This document shows, one piece after another, positions 32,806 to 45,270 of a stretch of 64,000 nt of DNA. The notes under the pieces are model-generated. The model searched no databases, was not told the origin of the DNA, and worked only from the letters and a program-made list of their open reading frames with translations. The first letter of the stretch is position 1. Every line of letters begins with the position of its first letter. This DNA is from Cunninghamia lanceolata (Eukaryota > Streptophyta > Pinopsida > Cupressales > Cupressaceae), in NCBI GenBank assembly GCA_027924645.1, contig BSBN01000494.1, forward strand, positions 506,001-570,000, in the 5' to 3' direction. Made by a program: the position numbers and the translations under genes.

Positions 32806-33447
32806 TGTTTCCACTTCAAATGGTTGTTGGAGATTACGCAAAGCAAGATCCATTTCATATCTGATTTTGTTTTTTAGTTCTTCAAATGCCTTTTTGTTTA
32901 TTACCCCAACAAAAACACTCCCCAGCCCCTATTATAGCATGCAATGGAGCTGCAATATGAGAGAAAGCTTTAACAAACTTATGCATGTATTGAATAGCCC
33001 CAATAAAGCTCCGTTTTTCAGTGATTGTAGAAGGTCTTGGCAAATTCACAATGGCATCTATCTTAGCAATATCAATTTTAATATCTCCATTACCCACAAT
33101 GTGTCCAAGATAAATAAGTGAATATCATGCAAACTCACATTTGTTTCCATTCAAGTTTTCAACAATAGCTTATTCTCCCTCAACATTTGTTAAACCTGCT
33201 TGAGATACGAAATGTGCTCTTCAAATGTCCTACTAAAAACAAGAATATCATCCAAATAAACAATCACACAAGAGTCTAAAAGTGGTCTAAGTACCTCATT
33301 CATTAACCTCGTGAAGGTAGCTAGAGCATCACACAAATCAAATGGCAGAACAAGCCACTCAAATAGCCCTTGTCTTGTCTCAAACACAGTTTTCCAAACA
33401 TCTTTTATCCTTGGTGATATCTTCATTTGAGATCAAGCTTGGAAAAT
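32806..33447 (-). pseudogene. gypsy reverse transcriptase remnant
   Basis: On the minus strand 33190-33426 carry the RT palm: VWKTVFETRQGLFEWLVLPF, then VIVYLDDILVFSRTFEEHI with the catalytic YLDD. 32882-33097 carry the RT-to-RNase H connection (NLPRPSTITEKRSFIGAIQY, CWGNKQKG). The RT start has lost the GYHQIR block, with a frameshift at about 33430. The sequence breaks off at 33447, so fingers, protease and gag are missing. Confidence 0.9.
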
Positions 33448-33750
33448 ACATGCAAAATAATAGTCACAGCTCAGTTAGAGCCATGACCCTTGCTATAAAA
33501 AATGGCACAGCCATATACAATTAAAATGGCATGTCCATACAAAAATATATAATTCACATTCTTACTCATAAGGGCCGGCTATGGATGGCACAGCCATAGT
33601 ATCAACCTTCAAATGGACAACATTTGCATTATCATGACTGCTATATTTTGTATGATTTGGCCTTTAAAAATGCCCTAATTTTTATATATTAGTAAAGGAT
33701 GTTATTTACATATATTATATAGATATACTACATTTATTAATAAAGGATGT

Positions 33751-33797
<47 letters not shown>

Positions 33798-34026
33798 CTT
33801 AAATAAAAAAGGGGCAATTATTTTCGTTTTTGTTATAAAGAAGAAATTTGTTTAAAATTGCATATAATTTTTTTATAATATCCAATTTTTGTATGAAAAA
33901 AATACTAAAAAGGGGGGATGAGATTTTTTTTTCAAACTATATATATATGGGCCCCTTCCCACCTACAACATACCAACCAACTATTAAAAAAACAAGACTG
34001 CATAAACAACCCTTACTAGGGCATAG
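33448..34026. other. spacer with (TG)n microsatellite
   Basis: A (TA)n(TG)18 tract lies at 33750-33796. ATGGCACAGCCAT-type words recur at 33505 and 33577. No gene is seen. This unknown DNA abuts the broken gypsy RT. Confidence 0.6.
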
Positions 34027-34031
34027 CAATA

Positions 34032-35892
34032 TGTCACGTCCCCTTCTCGAGCGTAAGCCTTTCGAAGACCCTTAGCCTATCTTTTTATTTCTTGTAGGCT
34101 ATTAGGGTGGAATCAGGGAAATATTTTAATAATTTAAACTTAAGTTGTTCGAAAAAGTAACTTTAAGTTACATTTTAAAAAGAACTTTTGTTTATTATTA
34201 AAAAAGTTGTTTTTAAAAAATGAGTTTATAAAGTGTCGCTAGGAGTGGGGTGCAAAAGGTAACGACACTTTATAACACTTATTGGAGGGAAAATAGGAAA
34301 AGTAATTAAAAATTCATTATTTTCTCTCAAAAATCTATTTAAAAGGGTTTTGTGCTCAAAAGAGCTTCTTCCTGGGTAATTCATCCATTTTGCTCTCTGA
34401 AAGAACTTGAGTTTTTCTATTCGCCGGAGGACGAAAACCCTTCGGTGAATCCAATTTCGAGGACGAAAACCCTATGGCGAATCCAGTTTCGAGGACGAAA
34501 ACCCTCCGAGTTGGTTGTGTGGTTTCACCCAAAAATCACCTTTATACTAATAGTGAGATTCAAAATTTCCAATTTTTCTAGTTCGTGATATAATGGAAGT
34601 TTTTGATGTGTTTTGAGTTTGAGTGAGTTTTGGATTTCTGGACTAATGTTCGTGTTGTTTGTGGAAGTCGTGCCAATCCTGTAGGAGGCTGTACTATTTG
34701 TTTTTGAGCTGGGCATTTTGTTTAAGGGCTGATTTTAATTTCTGCAGGGGTTGTACATATTAAGAAAGAGGCGTATGAATCTGAAGGTATTTATTTGGGT
34801 GTTAATTGGTTGGCCGTACTAATATTTGTTGGTCGTACTATGAATTAGGGGGCCTGGGAAGTCAAAAGGAAGAGTCGCTTCCTTATTTTGTCTTATGTGG
34901 AGTTTTGTGGGTCGTTGTACCATTATCTAATTGAGGCGACTATGTTTTGTTTGTTCCTTGGCAACTTTCTTATCATTTGGGGTGCACGTACTATTTGACA
35001 AGGGAGGTTGTACACCTTCTGTATAGTCTGCAACATTTCGTTGTGTTCCTTGGTAGTCCCTAGTCGCCATTATGGGGCCGTACAGCAGCATTTAATGTAT
35101 GATTTACATTTGGGTTGCTAGATACTATTATTTGCTAGTGTTAATCTCAATTTGGGCAATGAGAGATTTCCGGTGGTTTGATTACATTAAGTATTGGTTT
35201 CCAACCTCTAAGGATAGTCTTCATCAGCTTTCTGTGCTCCTTTTTAGTGGCCTTAAGCACCCAGCCTATGTAAGCATGTTTACTTGTGATATTCATGAGT
35301 TTTTGGACTAATCTTTGTTGTTGCAGCAGTCTGATTTTCTGATCAGAATATTATAACAGTATGTTGCAGCCAGTTACTTTGTTATTTAGTATTTTGTAAT
35401 GCATTTTACATTGTTATTGTAACCCTGGATAGTAGTACCGCCGGAAGCATTGCACTTCATACTCATATTATTGTAAAATCAGATGGTATTCTGCCAATTA
35501 ATGTGCATTTCAACATTGTAGGCTCTGAATGGTTAACCGCCAGACTTAGATGCATTTCATAGCCCATTTTCGCATCGAACAAGCTTGCATTGCAATCAAC
35601 CATTTCGGTTTGATCAAGATTAAATTAATCTGAAATTGGATTTGCATTTCTATGCATGCTTGTCTACCGAAGAGATGTTGATTTGGGTCGGCTTTGCTAC
35701 TTGCATGCTCTAGTCGGCTCTGTCGCCTCTTCATTACAGCAATGCATTCATCTAGATAGTTGTGTGTGGTCCAAAACACCATATGCTCTCACCTTGCCCA
35801 CATCGGAAACTTGGTGAACAAAAAGTGTCAGGACGTCGTATTTGCATTGACTATATTCCAAAAATTAAAAAAAAATGGTGTGGGTCTTTACA
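34032..35892 (+). mobile_element. solo LTR, TSD CAATA
   Basis: CAATA at 34027-34031 and 35893-35897 flanks a 1861-bp unit starting TGTCACGTCC and ending GGGTCTTTACA. A plus-strand TATA-like CTATTTAAAAGGG lies near 34335. A three-fold GAGGACGAAAACCCT repeat (about 34427-34505) follows in the presumed transcript leader. No coding sequence is seen. It is probably the LTR of a gypsy element lost by LTR-LTR recombination. The right end rests on the TSD and TG...CA ends only. Confidence 0.6.
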
Positions 35893-35897
35893 CAATA

Positions 35898-36300
35898 GCA
35901 CATTTTAAGCACTAAATAAGCATACTATTCAAAATACCAAAAAATAGAATCTAAGCACTTTATAGCCTAGTTAGCAAACATATTTAGTATCCCCAAGCCC
36001 TACACCACCTCCCATTTGACCAAAGTTCCAGTGCTCACCTGCCATGTTCTAAACACCTAAACCCAACACTAGAATCAGCTCCACTTTTGCTTCAACCGGA
36101 TTCTCCACCAACTTTGACACGCCATGGAGTTTTAGACCATGCTCTATGGAATTCCTTGTACACTCCATCTCAAGAGACCCTAGTATAGATATGGCATAGA
36201 ATAACCACTAGTAATTTCCACAACGCCATTATGCACTAATACTACCATATTTTGCATTATTATATTCATATCCTGCATGAATCTTTCCAAAACATTTACA
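35898..36300. other. spacer, no gene seen
   Basis: No recognisable feature. It may include the 3' UTR of the minus-strand LINE to the right. Confidence 0.4.
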
Positions 36301-39300
36301 TGAATATGCAACTCTTTCATGTCTACCCACATCCTCTATATCCAATACTCCACTTCTACAACATCCAAACATTGCTTCTCCTTATGCCTATTTGACTCTT
36401 GCCAGCCCCAATCCAATTCTTGCAAATCTTCTTCCATTTTCGACCCATCTAAAAACAACAAGGCTAAAATGCAATTTAAAATATTTCACAATTTCCCATC
36501 TAAAACTGGACCACATATCAAAAGATCCTGTGGTTTTGAACCACTCACCACGGTAGTACAAATACCAACACCAAAACACCATATACTATCAAAACCTAGA
36601 CACTTCAACTTGCCCCATATGACAATACTTAACAACACTGCCACCAATATATAACACAAACACCTCATATTGAAGCATTTGAGAACACAAAACAAGCCAC
36701 ATTACTTGCAATTATTCTCTCTTTAATTAGAATATCACTAAGAAACTGCCAATCATACTCGTCCCTACTTTCCAAGAGAGAAAAAAATATTAACACCAAA
36801 ATTGGCTAATAGGTCTGCTGCCCTATTTTGTTCCTAAAAGCAATGTGATATTTTGTAGGGTATAATTTCTCTTTCCATTTCAAAATTTCTCCCAGTATCA
36901 ATTTAAGCTGCAAGTTTGGATAAAAGCTTTTTTTTACCACATCTATAACTATTTGTGAGTCACCTATTTCTATATCCTTATAACCTGCTCTAACATAGGC
37001 CTGTATCCCTACCAAAAGTGTTTTCCATTCCGCAAAGTTTTTAGTTTTATTACCTAGAAACTAAGGGCCACCTAAAAGAAACTTCTCATTTGTGTCTCTT
37101 ACCACAAAGCCAGACCCAGCATTACTTGGATTGCCTTTTGCAACACCATCAAAATTAAGTTTTACTCCTCTAGAAGGTTTTAACAACTTAAGAAGTTTAC
37201 GATTTTGCTTTACTTCTCTCAACCCTTTAACAGAATCTATCTGTCAAATTCCCATTTCCTTACAATTTTCTTCTCAAAAGAAGATAAGCTACTCCTCTTC
37301 TATAATCTATCTTCCTTTACTTGTTCTTTTATAATCACTTCTATAACATTCCAGAACCATTTTATAGATAATTCTCTCTAAAAATTCTTCAATTTCTTTC
37401 TAGCCAAATTCTCCATAGCACACATAAACAAGTTGTTTGCCACAAACATTTAAGGTTGGAGGGACCATTTGGCCAACTGCATAACAACTTTTGTACTGAA
37501 TCCGACATTTCCCATATCATATTAAGCTTAGATAGAAGCCTAGCCCAAATCTCCCCTATATATTCACAATGTATAAGCAGGTGATTCACTGATTCCTCCT
37601 CTCTACAACATAAGGGACACTGAGAAGGACAGTAGAAGTTTCTCTTCATTAGATTACCATAAGTTAAAATTTTATTTCTTGCAGCCAGCCAAGCAAAAGA
37701 GCAACATTTCAGAGGGGCTTTTGTAGGCCATATCAAAGCGCCAGCCAATCTTTACTAGGTTTCTTTATACCATCTATCATGATATTATATCCATTTTTAA
37801 CCCTTATATTGACCATCCTTGTTTTCCTTCCAACAAATTTCATCTTCCTTAAATAATGTTGGCAGACGAATTGAAGCCAGATAGTCAACTAACCTGATAA
37901 TAGATTCTTGTTGACCACCATATTCCTCTTTCCATTTACACTAAAGAATCTCTTCACTTACTGATTCTTCCGAATAATCCTTCACTTTATATCCCAAAAC
38001 CTCTGAAAGATTCGTACGAGCCTCCTCCATATCAAGATGGCTGATTAAGGGAGCATGACCAGCCCCCGAGTCCATCCAGAAATCAGCATTATGACCATTG
38101 CCCAAGTTAACCATGCACCAATAAGATCTCTACTATTTACCATAAAATTCCAAATTGCCAATGCAGCATTAACTTCCTCTTTCGCAAATAGATCTAGGGT
38201 TGGTGCTCCTACTGGATATTTCCACTTTAATATAGTGCCCCATAATTGCTCCGAATTTAACTAAAGCCTCCAAGATAATCTCACTTCTAAAGCCATATTT
38301 TTGTAACAGCATATACATTAAACCTGCTCCTCTCTAACTTTCTAAGACAGAAATGTTCTCCCCAATTCATGAGGGAATCTTTTTGCTTCTCCTAGACCCT
38401 GCCACAAAAATCTTTACAAATTGTAGACATTTGCTTACTTACCATACAAGAAAATTCAAGAACAGACAACATGTAGATAGGAATCACTTCCAAGACCGCT
38501 TTTATTTTTATTGATCTACCTGCTAGGCTAAGCCATTTACCATTCCAAGTTGATAGTCTTTTTTGAATTTTATCCACTGTGTCCTGCCAGAGGACTTTAC
38601 TGATCCCACCTGTGAAAAGACGGATCCCCAAATATTTACAAGGAAGCTTGGCAGCATTTTGCTCAAAATACATCAGACCTCCTTCCGAACTTTCAAAGAC
38701 ATGTTAAAGGGGAAAAAGTAGATTCTGAAGTGTTGATATGTTGTCCTGAGAAACATGCATATTCCTTTAGGATATCTCAAAAAGCTTTAGCCTCCTAAAC
38801 TAACGAATATCCAAATAATGAGGTATCATCTACAAACTACAAATACATAACAGCCTACACTTGTGGAATTCCTACAAATCCATGAATATTATTACTTTCT
38901 AGTGCCTCTTTGATGGCTCTACCAAGCACTTCAGCCATAATAATAAAAAATATGGGGCCAATGGATCTCCTTGCCTTATCCCTCTAGTGTGAGAAAAGAA
39001 GCCAACCAGAGCACCATTAACTAAGACAGAGAACCCAGCTTGAGTAACACAATTCATAACCCAATGTACCCACCTACTACTAAAGCCATATGAAAGCAAA
39101 AGATCCTTGAGGAAAGACCGTTTGATGCTATCATAGGCCTCGGAAATATCAATCTTTATGGCCATGCCTAGATCTATAGACTTATGCATAGAGTGAAGGA
39201 TTTCCTGAGGTACCACAATATAATCCAAGATTTGTCTTCTTGCCACAAAACCAAACTGCTCCAGGGAAATTATTTTCTGCATAAGGGGTTTCAACCTAGT

Positions 39301-39766
39301 AGCCATAACCATTGAGAATATTTTATTGATAGTTGTGCACAAAGCTATGAGCCTATAAACTACAAAGGTATTTGCAGTATCCAATTTCAGAATTATAGAA
39401 AGATAAGTGCACTTAAAACTCTTTTAATATCCAACCTTTAGCAATAGATTCATTTAAAGCATCAACTATCTCCTACCCTAAAACATCCCAGAATTCATGG
39501 AAAAAAGCAAAAGAGAAACCATCAGGCCCCAGGGCACTATCTCTTTTGAGACCCATTACAGCATTTTAAACTTCATCTAGAGAACCCAACAACATTAATA
39601 ATTCATTTCCTCTCGAGAGGAAATACTATTATCCTCCTATTCCTTAATTTATGTGATTCTCTTAGCGATTTTCTTAGCTTAAGAAACTGCATGAAAATAT
39701 TTAAAGTTTTTGTCCCCTTCTTTGACCCATCTATCCCTAGTTTTTTGTTTCCATAATATGCTATGC
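36301..39766 (-). pseudogene. minus-strand LINE ORF2 remnant, 5' truncated
   Basis: Right to left on the minus strand: a linker WVKEGDKNFKYFHAVS (about 39650-39750); RT with LEQFGFVARRQILDYI, IKIDISEAYDSI and RGIRQGDPLAPY (38899-39384; the FADD box is not readable); a connection KLPCKYLGIRLF and WNGKWLSLAGRSIKIKAVL (38392-38673); zf-RVT with CPLCCREEESVNHLLIHC (37389-37748); RNase H with KLNFDGVAKGNPS and GDSQIVIDVV (36806-37160). A longer 3' part runs to about 36.3 kb. The endonuclease and ORF1 are absent. Frameshifts separate every domain. It resembles the 14-20 kb LINE only at domain level, so it is a different lineage or much older. Confidence 0.88.
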
Positions 39767-39774
39767 CCCTAATC

Positions 39775-40080
39775 CTATAGTGTGCATATAGTTATGAGTA
39801 GTCAGCTTGTGGCTACCTTAACTCTCATTTAAGTTATATCATCATTAATATAGTCTTATATAGATAGTTAGGTCGACCTGGGTGGCATCCATGGCATAAG
39901 TATGGTACATATAAGAGGTAGAGGTTAGCTATTATAATCATATTGTGAATTGTGTTCCTCATTAGAGACTTTTAGAGGTTGCCCCCTCGAAGTGCCTTAT
40001 TATTATCAAGTATTTGCAAAATATTTTCTACTATATTCTTCTATTGTGCAAGTTTTTTCATTACAAAATACCTCTTCTTT
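39775..40080 (+). repeat. solo LTR, copy 2 of the 32.5-kb family
   Basis: It shares AGACTTTTAGAGGTTGCCCC, then ATCAAGTATTTGCA and TCTATTGTGCAAG with 32517-32805, and has a plus-strand TATA-like ACATATAAGAGG near 39910. It directly abuts the truncated LINE. Ends and TSD are uncertain. Confidence 0.6.
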
Positions 40081-40294
40081 AAACGTTAACAGTCTCTTTT
40101 CTTTATCTAGTTTGTCCCCCTCAAGTTTGTGCCTATCCATTGTTCCATCAAAATGGAGAATGGACATCATTATGTCCAACATAAAAGTTAGTTGGGCAAT
40201 TGGAATAGCCCAGAGCATTGTGCTAGTGCTTTGTTGTCATCCCATGAGATGTTGGATCATACTTGTCATCTACTCCATAATTTGGAGTTGAATG

Positions 40295-40756
40295 TGATGT
40301 CCCGACCTAAATGTTGTGGTGGTGTGGATTCTCGTTGGGCGTGTACCCAGGGTTGGGACCCACCCACAATCGGGCAACCACATGTCCACGAGGGGGTTCG
40401 CCTGCATTGCATTCTGGTGGGATGAAAACCTCATCCTTAACGCTAATGGGCACCATTCACCACCAACCCGGACTTTTGGCGCAGTGGTTGTCTAGCTTGG
40501 TATCAGAGTCGAGGTCTTGAGGTCAAGCCCCTGCGGAGCGTGGTGGGTTGTGATGTCCCGGCCTAAATGCTCCGGTGGTGTAGATTCTCGTTGGGCGTGT
40601 ACCCAAGGCTAGGACCCACCCACGATTGGGCAGCCATGTGTCCACGAGGGGGTTCGCCTACATGGCACTCTAGTGGGATGAAAACTTCACCCTTAACGCT
40701 AGCGGGGGCCATTCACCACCAATCCGGGCTTTTGGCGTAGTGGTTGTCTAGCTTTA
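40295..40756 (+). repeat. two-unit tandem repeat (256 bp) with tRNA-like part
   Basis: Unit 1 (40295-40550) and unit 2 (40551-40756) both start TGATGTCCCG and run in parallel to GTGGTTGTCTAGCTT. They are about 88-90% alike by eye. Unit 1 continues into a tRNA-like stretch with A box TGGCGCAGTGG (40477-40487) and a weakened B box GGTCAAGCCC (40521-40530) at tRNA-like spacing. TTGGTATCAGAG inside it also resembles a PBS. Unit 2 is cut there by the LTR starting at 40758. Either a SINE dimer or a minimal TRIM is possible. Confidence 0.65.
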
Positions 40757-40757
40757 C

Positions 40758-42260
40758 TGTAATATCCCTGTCACAATTTTTTTGTTCCCAACTTGCACTA
40801 TTTCTAATGTTTAGCTTGTAAGCATTTCGTAACACTTTGCATGCAACCAAATATGAAGAATTTCTAAATACTAACAATCATAATAGTTGCAACTAAAATT
40901 CTGAATCATATATTCATCATTAAACCATGCCAATGTTCAAAGATTTCACAGAGACATTTTGTCAAACATTTTGCAAGCTTTCTATATAGCTGGAAATGAT
41001 TACAAGAGTAATACAACTTGTTGTTCCAGAAAATTCAGAAGTACAAATGCATGGGCTAATTGATCTCTAACCTCAATAAGAAGCTACAATACTTGCTGAA
41101 GTTGTTGTGATGAGTATGAAGACTCCTGGGAATGCAAGTACACCTGTGGTATTTAAATATACTCAAAAACTTGAACAGAACTTATGATTTACAGTTTTAG
41201 ACCTCTGATATCCCTATTGCAGCAACTACTATCACCTTATATCTCCCATAAGACAGCAACACGTTCCTTAATCGCCAAATACCTCCCAATCCGGCTAGCA
41301 TAATAGAGTTTAAAAACTCTTAGCACTTTCTACCCCAATGCTCACGTCCCTTACCAAAAAACCCCACGCACCTTTCTGAACATTCAAAAGAATGTAAAGA
41401 GTCTTCAAAATAGGCTGTGCTCACCAAGTGATAGGTTATGGCAGGTCTATTAAAGGCTTGAAATAGGCTGCACTCACCAAGTGATAGGTTGTGGCAGGTC
41501 TATTAAAGGCTTTTCAAGCCTTAAAGATATGAAAGTCTCGTTTTTATGAAGCGCACCATTCATATGATATTGTACGGCCAGCACTAGGTACTTGGAGGTA
41601 CGGTCTGCCTTGGGCCCACTGCTCCATACAAAAATTAATCTTTCTCACTCAGATTTTTAATAAACCAAACTCCCTGAAATTTATTATTTGCTTCTGCAAA
41701 TCACAATAAAATTCTACCTTGCAGATTCCGAAAAAACAAATATAAACTTGGTAAATGCTTTGACCCTCCAACACTACTTTCTTTGAATCTCCAATCATTC
41801 TGCACAAATTGTGACTCTGAATGAATCACACAGTATTGGCTAGGGAGGAATCTTTCACCACCAAAACCAATCTTACCTTAGGGTTTCATCTAAGGCGGGA
41901 GAGATGAACAACGTTGAACTCCACAAAGAAAACAAGGTTTCATAAAATATTCAGCATGAATCAAATGACTCCTCTCAACCTCCTTTTATAACCCCAACGA
42001 AACTTTCCAAATGTTATATTTTAAATTCACTTTTAATAATAATCCTTCAGCTCCAAATAAGTGACTTTATTTAATTACTTTTCAAGTCCTTACGTTACTT
42101 AAAATTCACCCTTATAAATAATTAATATAAGTTGTCTTTTAATTCACCTTTTGACAACTTAAATATTAATTATTTAATATTTTAATTATTTTCCTCACAT
42201 CCGCCCAAAGTTGCGGAAAATACAAAAATAGCCCGAGAGTGAATTCTGATAACGCCAACA
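40758..42260 (-). repeat. LTR-like unit, minus orientation
   Basis: The left end TGTAATATCCCTGTCACA and a right end near GCCAACA give TG...CA. On the minus strand GGTTATAAAAGGAGG (about 41990) is a good TATA box, followed leftward by a leader-like region. No coding and no clear TSD are seen, so the right end is provisional. Confidence 0.5.
41397..41516 (+). repeat. short tandem duplication within the LTR-like unit
   Basis: AATAGGCTG(T/C)(G/A)CTCACCAAG, then TGATAGGTT and GGCAGGTCTATTAAAGGCTT occurs twice in a row (about 41409 and 41462) with two or three differences. Confidence 0.75.
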
Positions 42261-42873
42261 TACTCTGAAGCTCACTAGAGATCCAACTTAATGAAAATTG
42301 ATACTTTCCAAAAATGGAATACTTCTCCAAGAAGTGTGGAAAGCACCCAGAATGTCAAAACTGCACCCGGAAAGAACCAGTGGACTCATCTTGATCCTTT
42401 GAACACAATGCCATTAACTGAAATCCATTTCGAAAAGGCTGGCGCTCTCCAAGAAAGTTGGAGATTCCAAAGGTGTTAGAAAGGCTATTAAAAGGGTACA
42501 TTACATTGAAATTAATTTTGTTGTTGACACTAGTCATTTAGTTTAAAAGGAAAATTCATTCCAATATTTATGGCATAAGAATTTTGTATCCCAAAGAGTA
42601 AAGACAAGATTCCATTGGCTGCAAGAAAAATGTCATAGAGATAATCTGCATTGGTATTTTTGAATTGCTGATTTTTGTTTTGCATTCATATGCAAGCTTT
42701 GGTTAAGTAAAAGCCATATCATAGTTGGTCTCCCTCATAGATAGTCTCCCCATTTTTATTTTGATGCTATGTCAAATTAATGCTTGAAGAAGACTTTCAA
42801 TTAGACTAAAAATGAGTAATGGGAACCCGAAAAACTGTGACTGGTTTATAACAAACAAATCAATTAATAAAAA
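42261..42873. other. spacer, no gene seen
   Basis: No domain or repeat is recognised before the TSD of the next LINE. Confidence 0.5.
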
Positions 42874-42885
42874 TGGAATTTAGCA

Positions 42886-44715
42886 TTTCAGTCTTTTACT
42901 CGCTCCTAAAACTGGACACAAATGTTCTTGCTAAAGACATTGCTAGGGTTTCACCCTCCTCTCACAACAGATGGGAGCATGGGTTGTAGGATGATAAGAA
43001 AGGTGGCAAGTTTTCTTTGATAGGTCCCGATGGAAAAAAATGCCTTTCATCTTGTGCCCTAGCAAGCCATTAATCAAACTCAGTTTTATTTCTCGTGTTG
43101 CTTATGTGATTTCTACAAATAGTTGTTCTCCCTTGCTATGCCCAATGCGTCAATATTGGATGCTCCTGCTTTGCTCGGTTAAAAAGGTCTCCAAGTTGGT
43201 TTCTTCTTCACGAGTTGTAGAGAGATCTCTTTTCAGAATTTCATGGTCAAGTATGCACCCTTATGCGACCAGAAATAAGAACTCTTCTTTCAAGAAGGCT
43301 CAGTGCATTGGGAAATCGAACAGTGGTTTGGTCTCCAGGTATTCCCTTCCTAAGACCTCTAAACCTGAGTTTATCCTCCACCTTAGAAGCTAGGATTCAT
43401 CCAGTGGGATACACAGTCATGGAGTTCAATGATGAAGTGTTAGCTGCAGAAAAGGCTTACTTGGATCATACTCCAATTTGTTGTTTTTATAATTACTGGA
43501 CAAGTCTGATAAATTTAAAGGAATGGATAACAAAAATTTAGCCTTGTATTGAGTTGATAAATTTAAAGGAATGGAAAAATTAGAAGATGAAATTATTATC
43601 TGCCCTTGTGCGAAAGGACTCTTCCTTGCCATCTGTCTTTCTCCAGAGGGCAGGGACATGGTGCTTCAAAAATGGCCACAGTCCTAGGATGGAGCTCCCT
43701 TATGCATTAAACCATGGTTCCCAAATTTCAATCCACTCACAAGAATTTGTTTCATCTGTTCCAGTTTGGGTCTGTCTTCCCAATCTCCCTCTACAATTTT
43801 AGGACTCTTCTTGCCTGGCTTCCATTAGAAACTTCATTGGCAAATTCATCTCGCTCCCTGATAGCTTTGAGCTATTTTTTCAATTCACTTTTGCTCGCAT
43901 TTTGGTGGAATTAGATACTTCCAAGTAGTTGCCAGCAAAAATTAGTCTAAAGGTTGGTGACAGATTGTGTAACCAACCTTTGGATTATGAAGAGATCACT
44001 TTCAAATGTCGTGGGTCTTATGCCACTGGTCACATGGCGGATGTTTGCCCTCAAAATCACACTACTACTAAAAGGAAGCTTACTACAAAGTAGGCAACTT
44101 GGTGGAAAGGCAAAGCAGATCCTAACCACCAACACATCTTCCCAGACTCTTCTAAGAGTGATTTTTGTAACTCCTTGGAACTTAATTCCTCTTCTATGTC
44201 CTTGGCTTCATCTTGTTGCTCTTCTCTACCACATGAGAAGTTTGGTTTCTCCCCTAGGCTAGAACTATGGAGAGGCTAGCTCACACTTCCTTTTGCCCCA
44301 AAGTTGTGGCTGCTCACACGTTAAAGGGATCTCCAGCAGTTTTAGAGGCTGAATTTAAAATTCCCAAGAAAAATAGTGATGACAATTGGATAACAATTCA
44401 GAAGAAAAAAATCTTCCTATTTGAAGTTGGTCAAGCATCAGCACAAAATGACTCTGTTCCTATTTGAAGAAAGGTTAACTAACATCTTTGCTTAAATTTT
44501 TCTCTAGTGTAACCGGTGTCTTTTCTAGGCAAAGTTGGCCCTAGGTTATGTTAGTATGTGTTCTAGGTTTTTGATGGGTGAGATTGGTTATGTTTGACTT
44601 TGGGACATGATTGTATATGAAACTTATAGAGCTCTACCATGGTATCTCTGTTTTTTGATATTTTACTATAATAAATGGGAGTGGACCCTACCCATACTTT
44701 ATCGATTAAAAAAAC
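42886..44715 (+). mobile_element. ORF1-only LINE (half-LINE), 12-bp TSD
   Basis: TGGAATTTAGCA at 42874-42885 and 44716-44727 flanks 1.83 kb ending in ATTAAAAAAAC. Inside is a single L1 ORF1-like reading (about 43020-44466) followed by a 240-bp trailer with AATAAATGGGAG. No endonuclease, RT or RNase H is present, although both ends and the TSD look complete. So the unit was probably mobilised in this short form, in the manner of HAL1-type elements. An internal deletion after insertion cannot be excluded. Confidence 0.75.
43020..44466 (+). pseudogene. LINE ORF1 (DUF4283-like), broken
   Basis: Block by block: FLAICLSPEGRDMVLQKWPQ, CIKPWFPNFNPL, VPVWVCLPNLPLQFW, then a knuckle-like CRGSYATGHMADVC near 44005-44050, where the second Cys is Tyr. 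A 48-bp tandem duplication (GATAAATTTAAAGGAATGGA at 43509 and 43557) breaks the frame early. The last 66 codons (44267-44466) are open and end at TGA. ORF1 would bind LINE RNA; this copy is dead. Confidence 0.75.
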
Positions 44716-44727
44716 TGGAATTTAGCA

Positions 44728-44929
44728 ACTAGAAGAAGAATCACTTCAAACAAGAGAATTTGATTCTTCTCAAGACCAAATGATCGTAAAATTGGAGAAG
44801 TCGAAGAAAGAATCTAAGAAATCAAAGGATACAAAAAAGGATTTAGAAAGAACTCAGAAAAATCAGAGAATAAAATGAGAAATGAAACAAATTTGAAGAA
44901 ATCGAACATGAAGAATCAGTAAAACCTAT
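44728..44929. other. purine-rich spacer
   Basis: AGAA/GAAATC-rich low-complexity sequence with no frame of interest. Confidence 0.5.
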
Positions 44930-45270
44930 TATCCATGGAATTTGTGGGACAGGGTCAGCATAAAACACAGGGATGTGTTTCGGTGACGGCAGTGACAGGA
45001 GGTCATTTTTGGAGTATGGCAGTGTTTGGCAGCTGAAGAAATAGCAAAAAATTCAAATTATAACAATACTTAAAACAAGGCATAACATTAGAGTTTAAAT
45101 AGAGTCAAAGAAATTTACATGAGTCAAGACATAATCCATCAAGATTCAATTATAGCAGTACATGAAAATTTCATTGTTTTCTTTATAATTATACAACAGC
45201 AAAAGGCCCATAGGAAAAAAAATGTCCAATAACAGGCATAGCGGTAAGATATTAAAAAAACACAGCAACT
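44930..45270 (-). repeat. dispersed repeat family, copy 2 (reverse)
   Basis: Read on the minus strand it follows 12851-13390: GCTATGCCTGTTATTGGAC, TACTGCTATAATTGAATCTT, TTGTTTTAAGTATTGTTATA and CAGCTGCCA. It is single here, while the 13-kb copy carries the 184-bp duplication. Confidence 0.75.
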
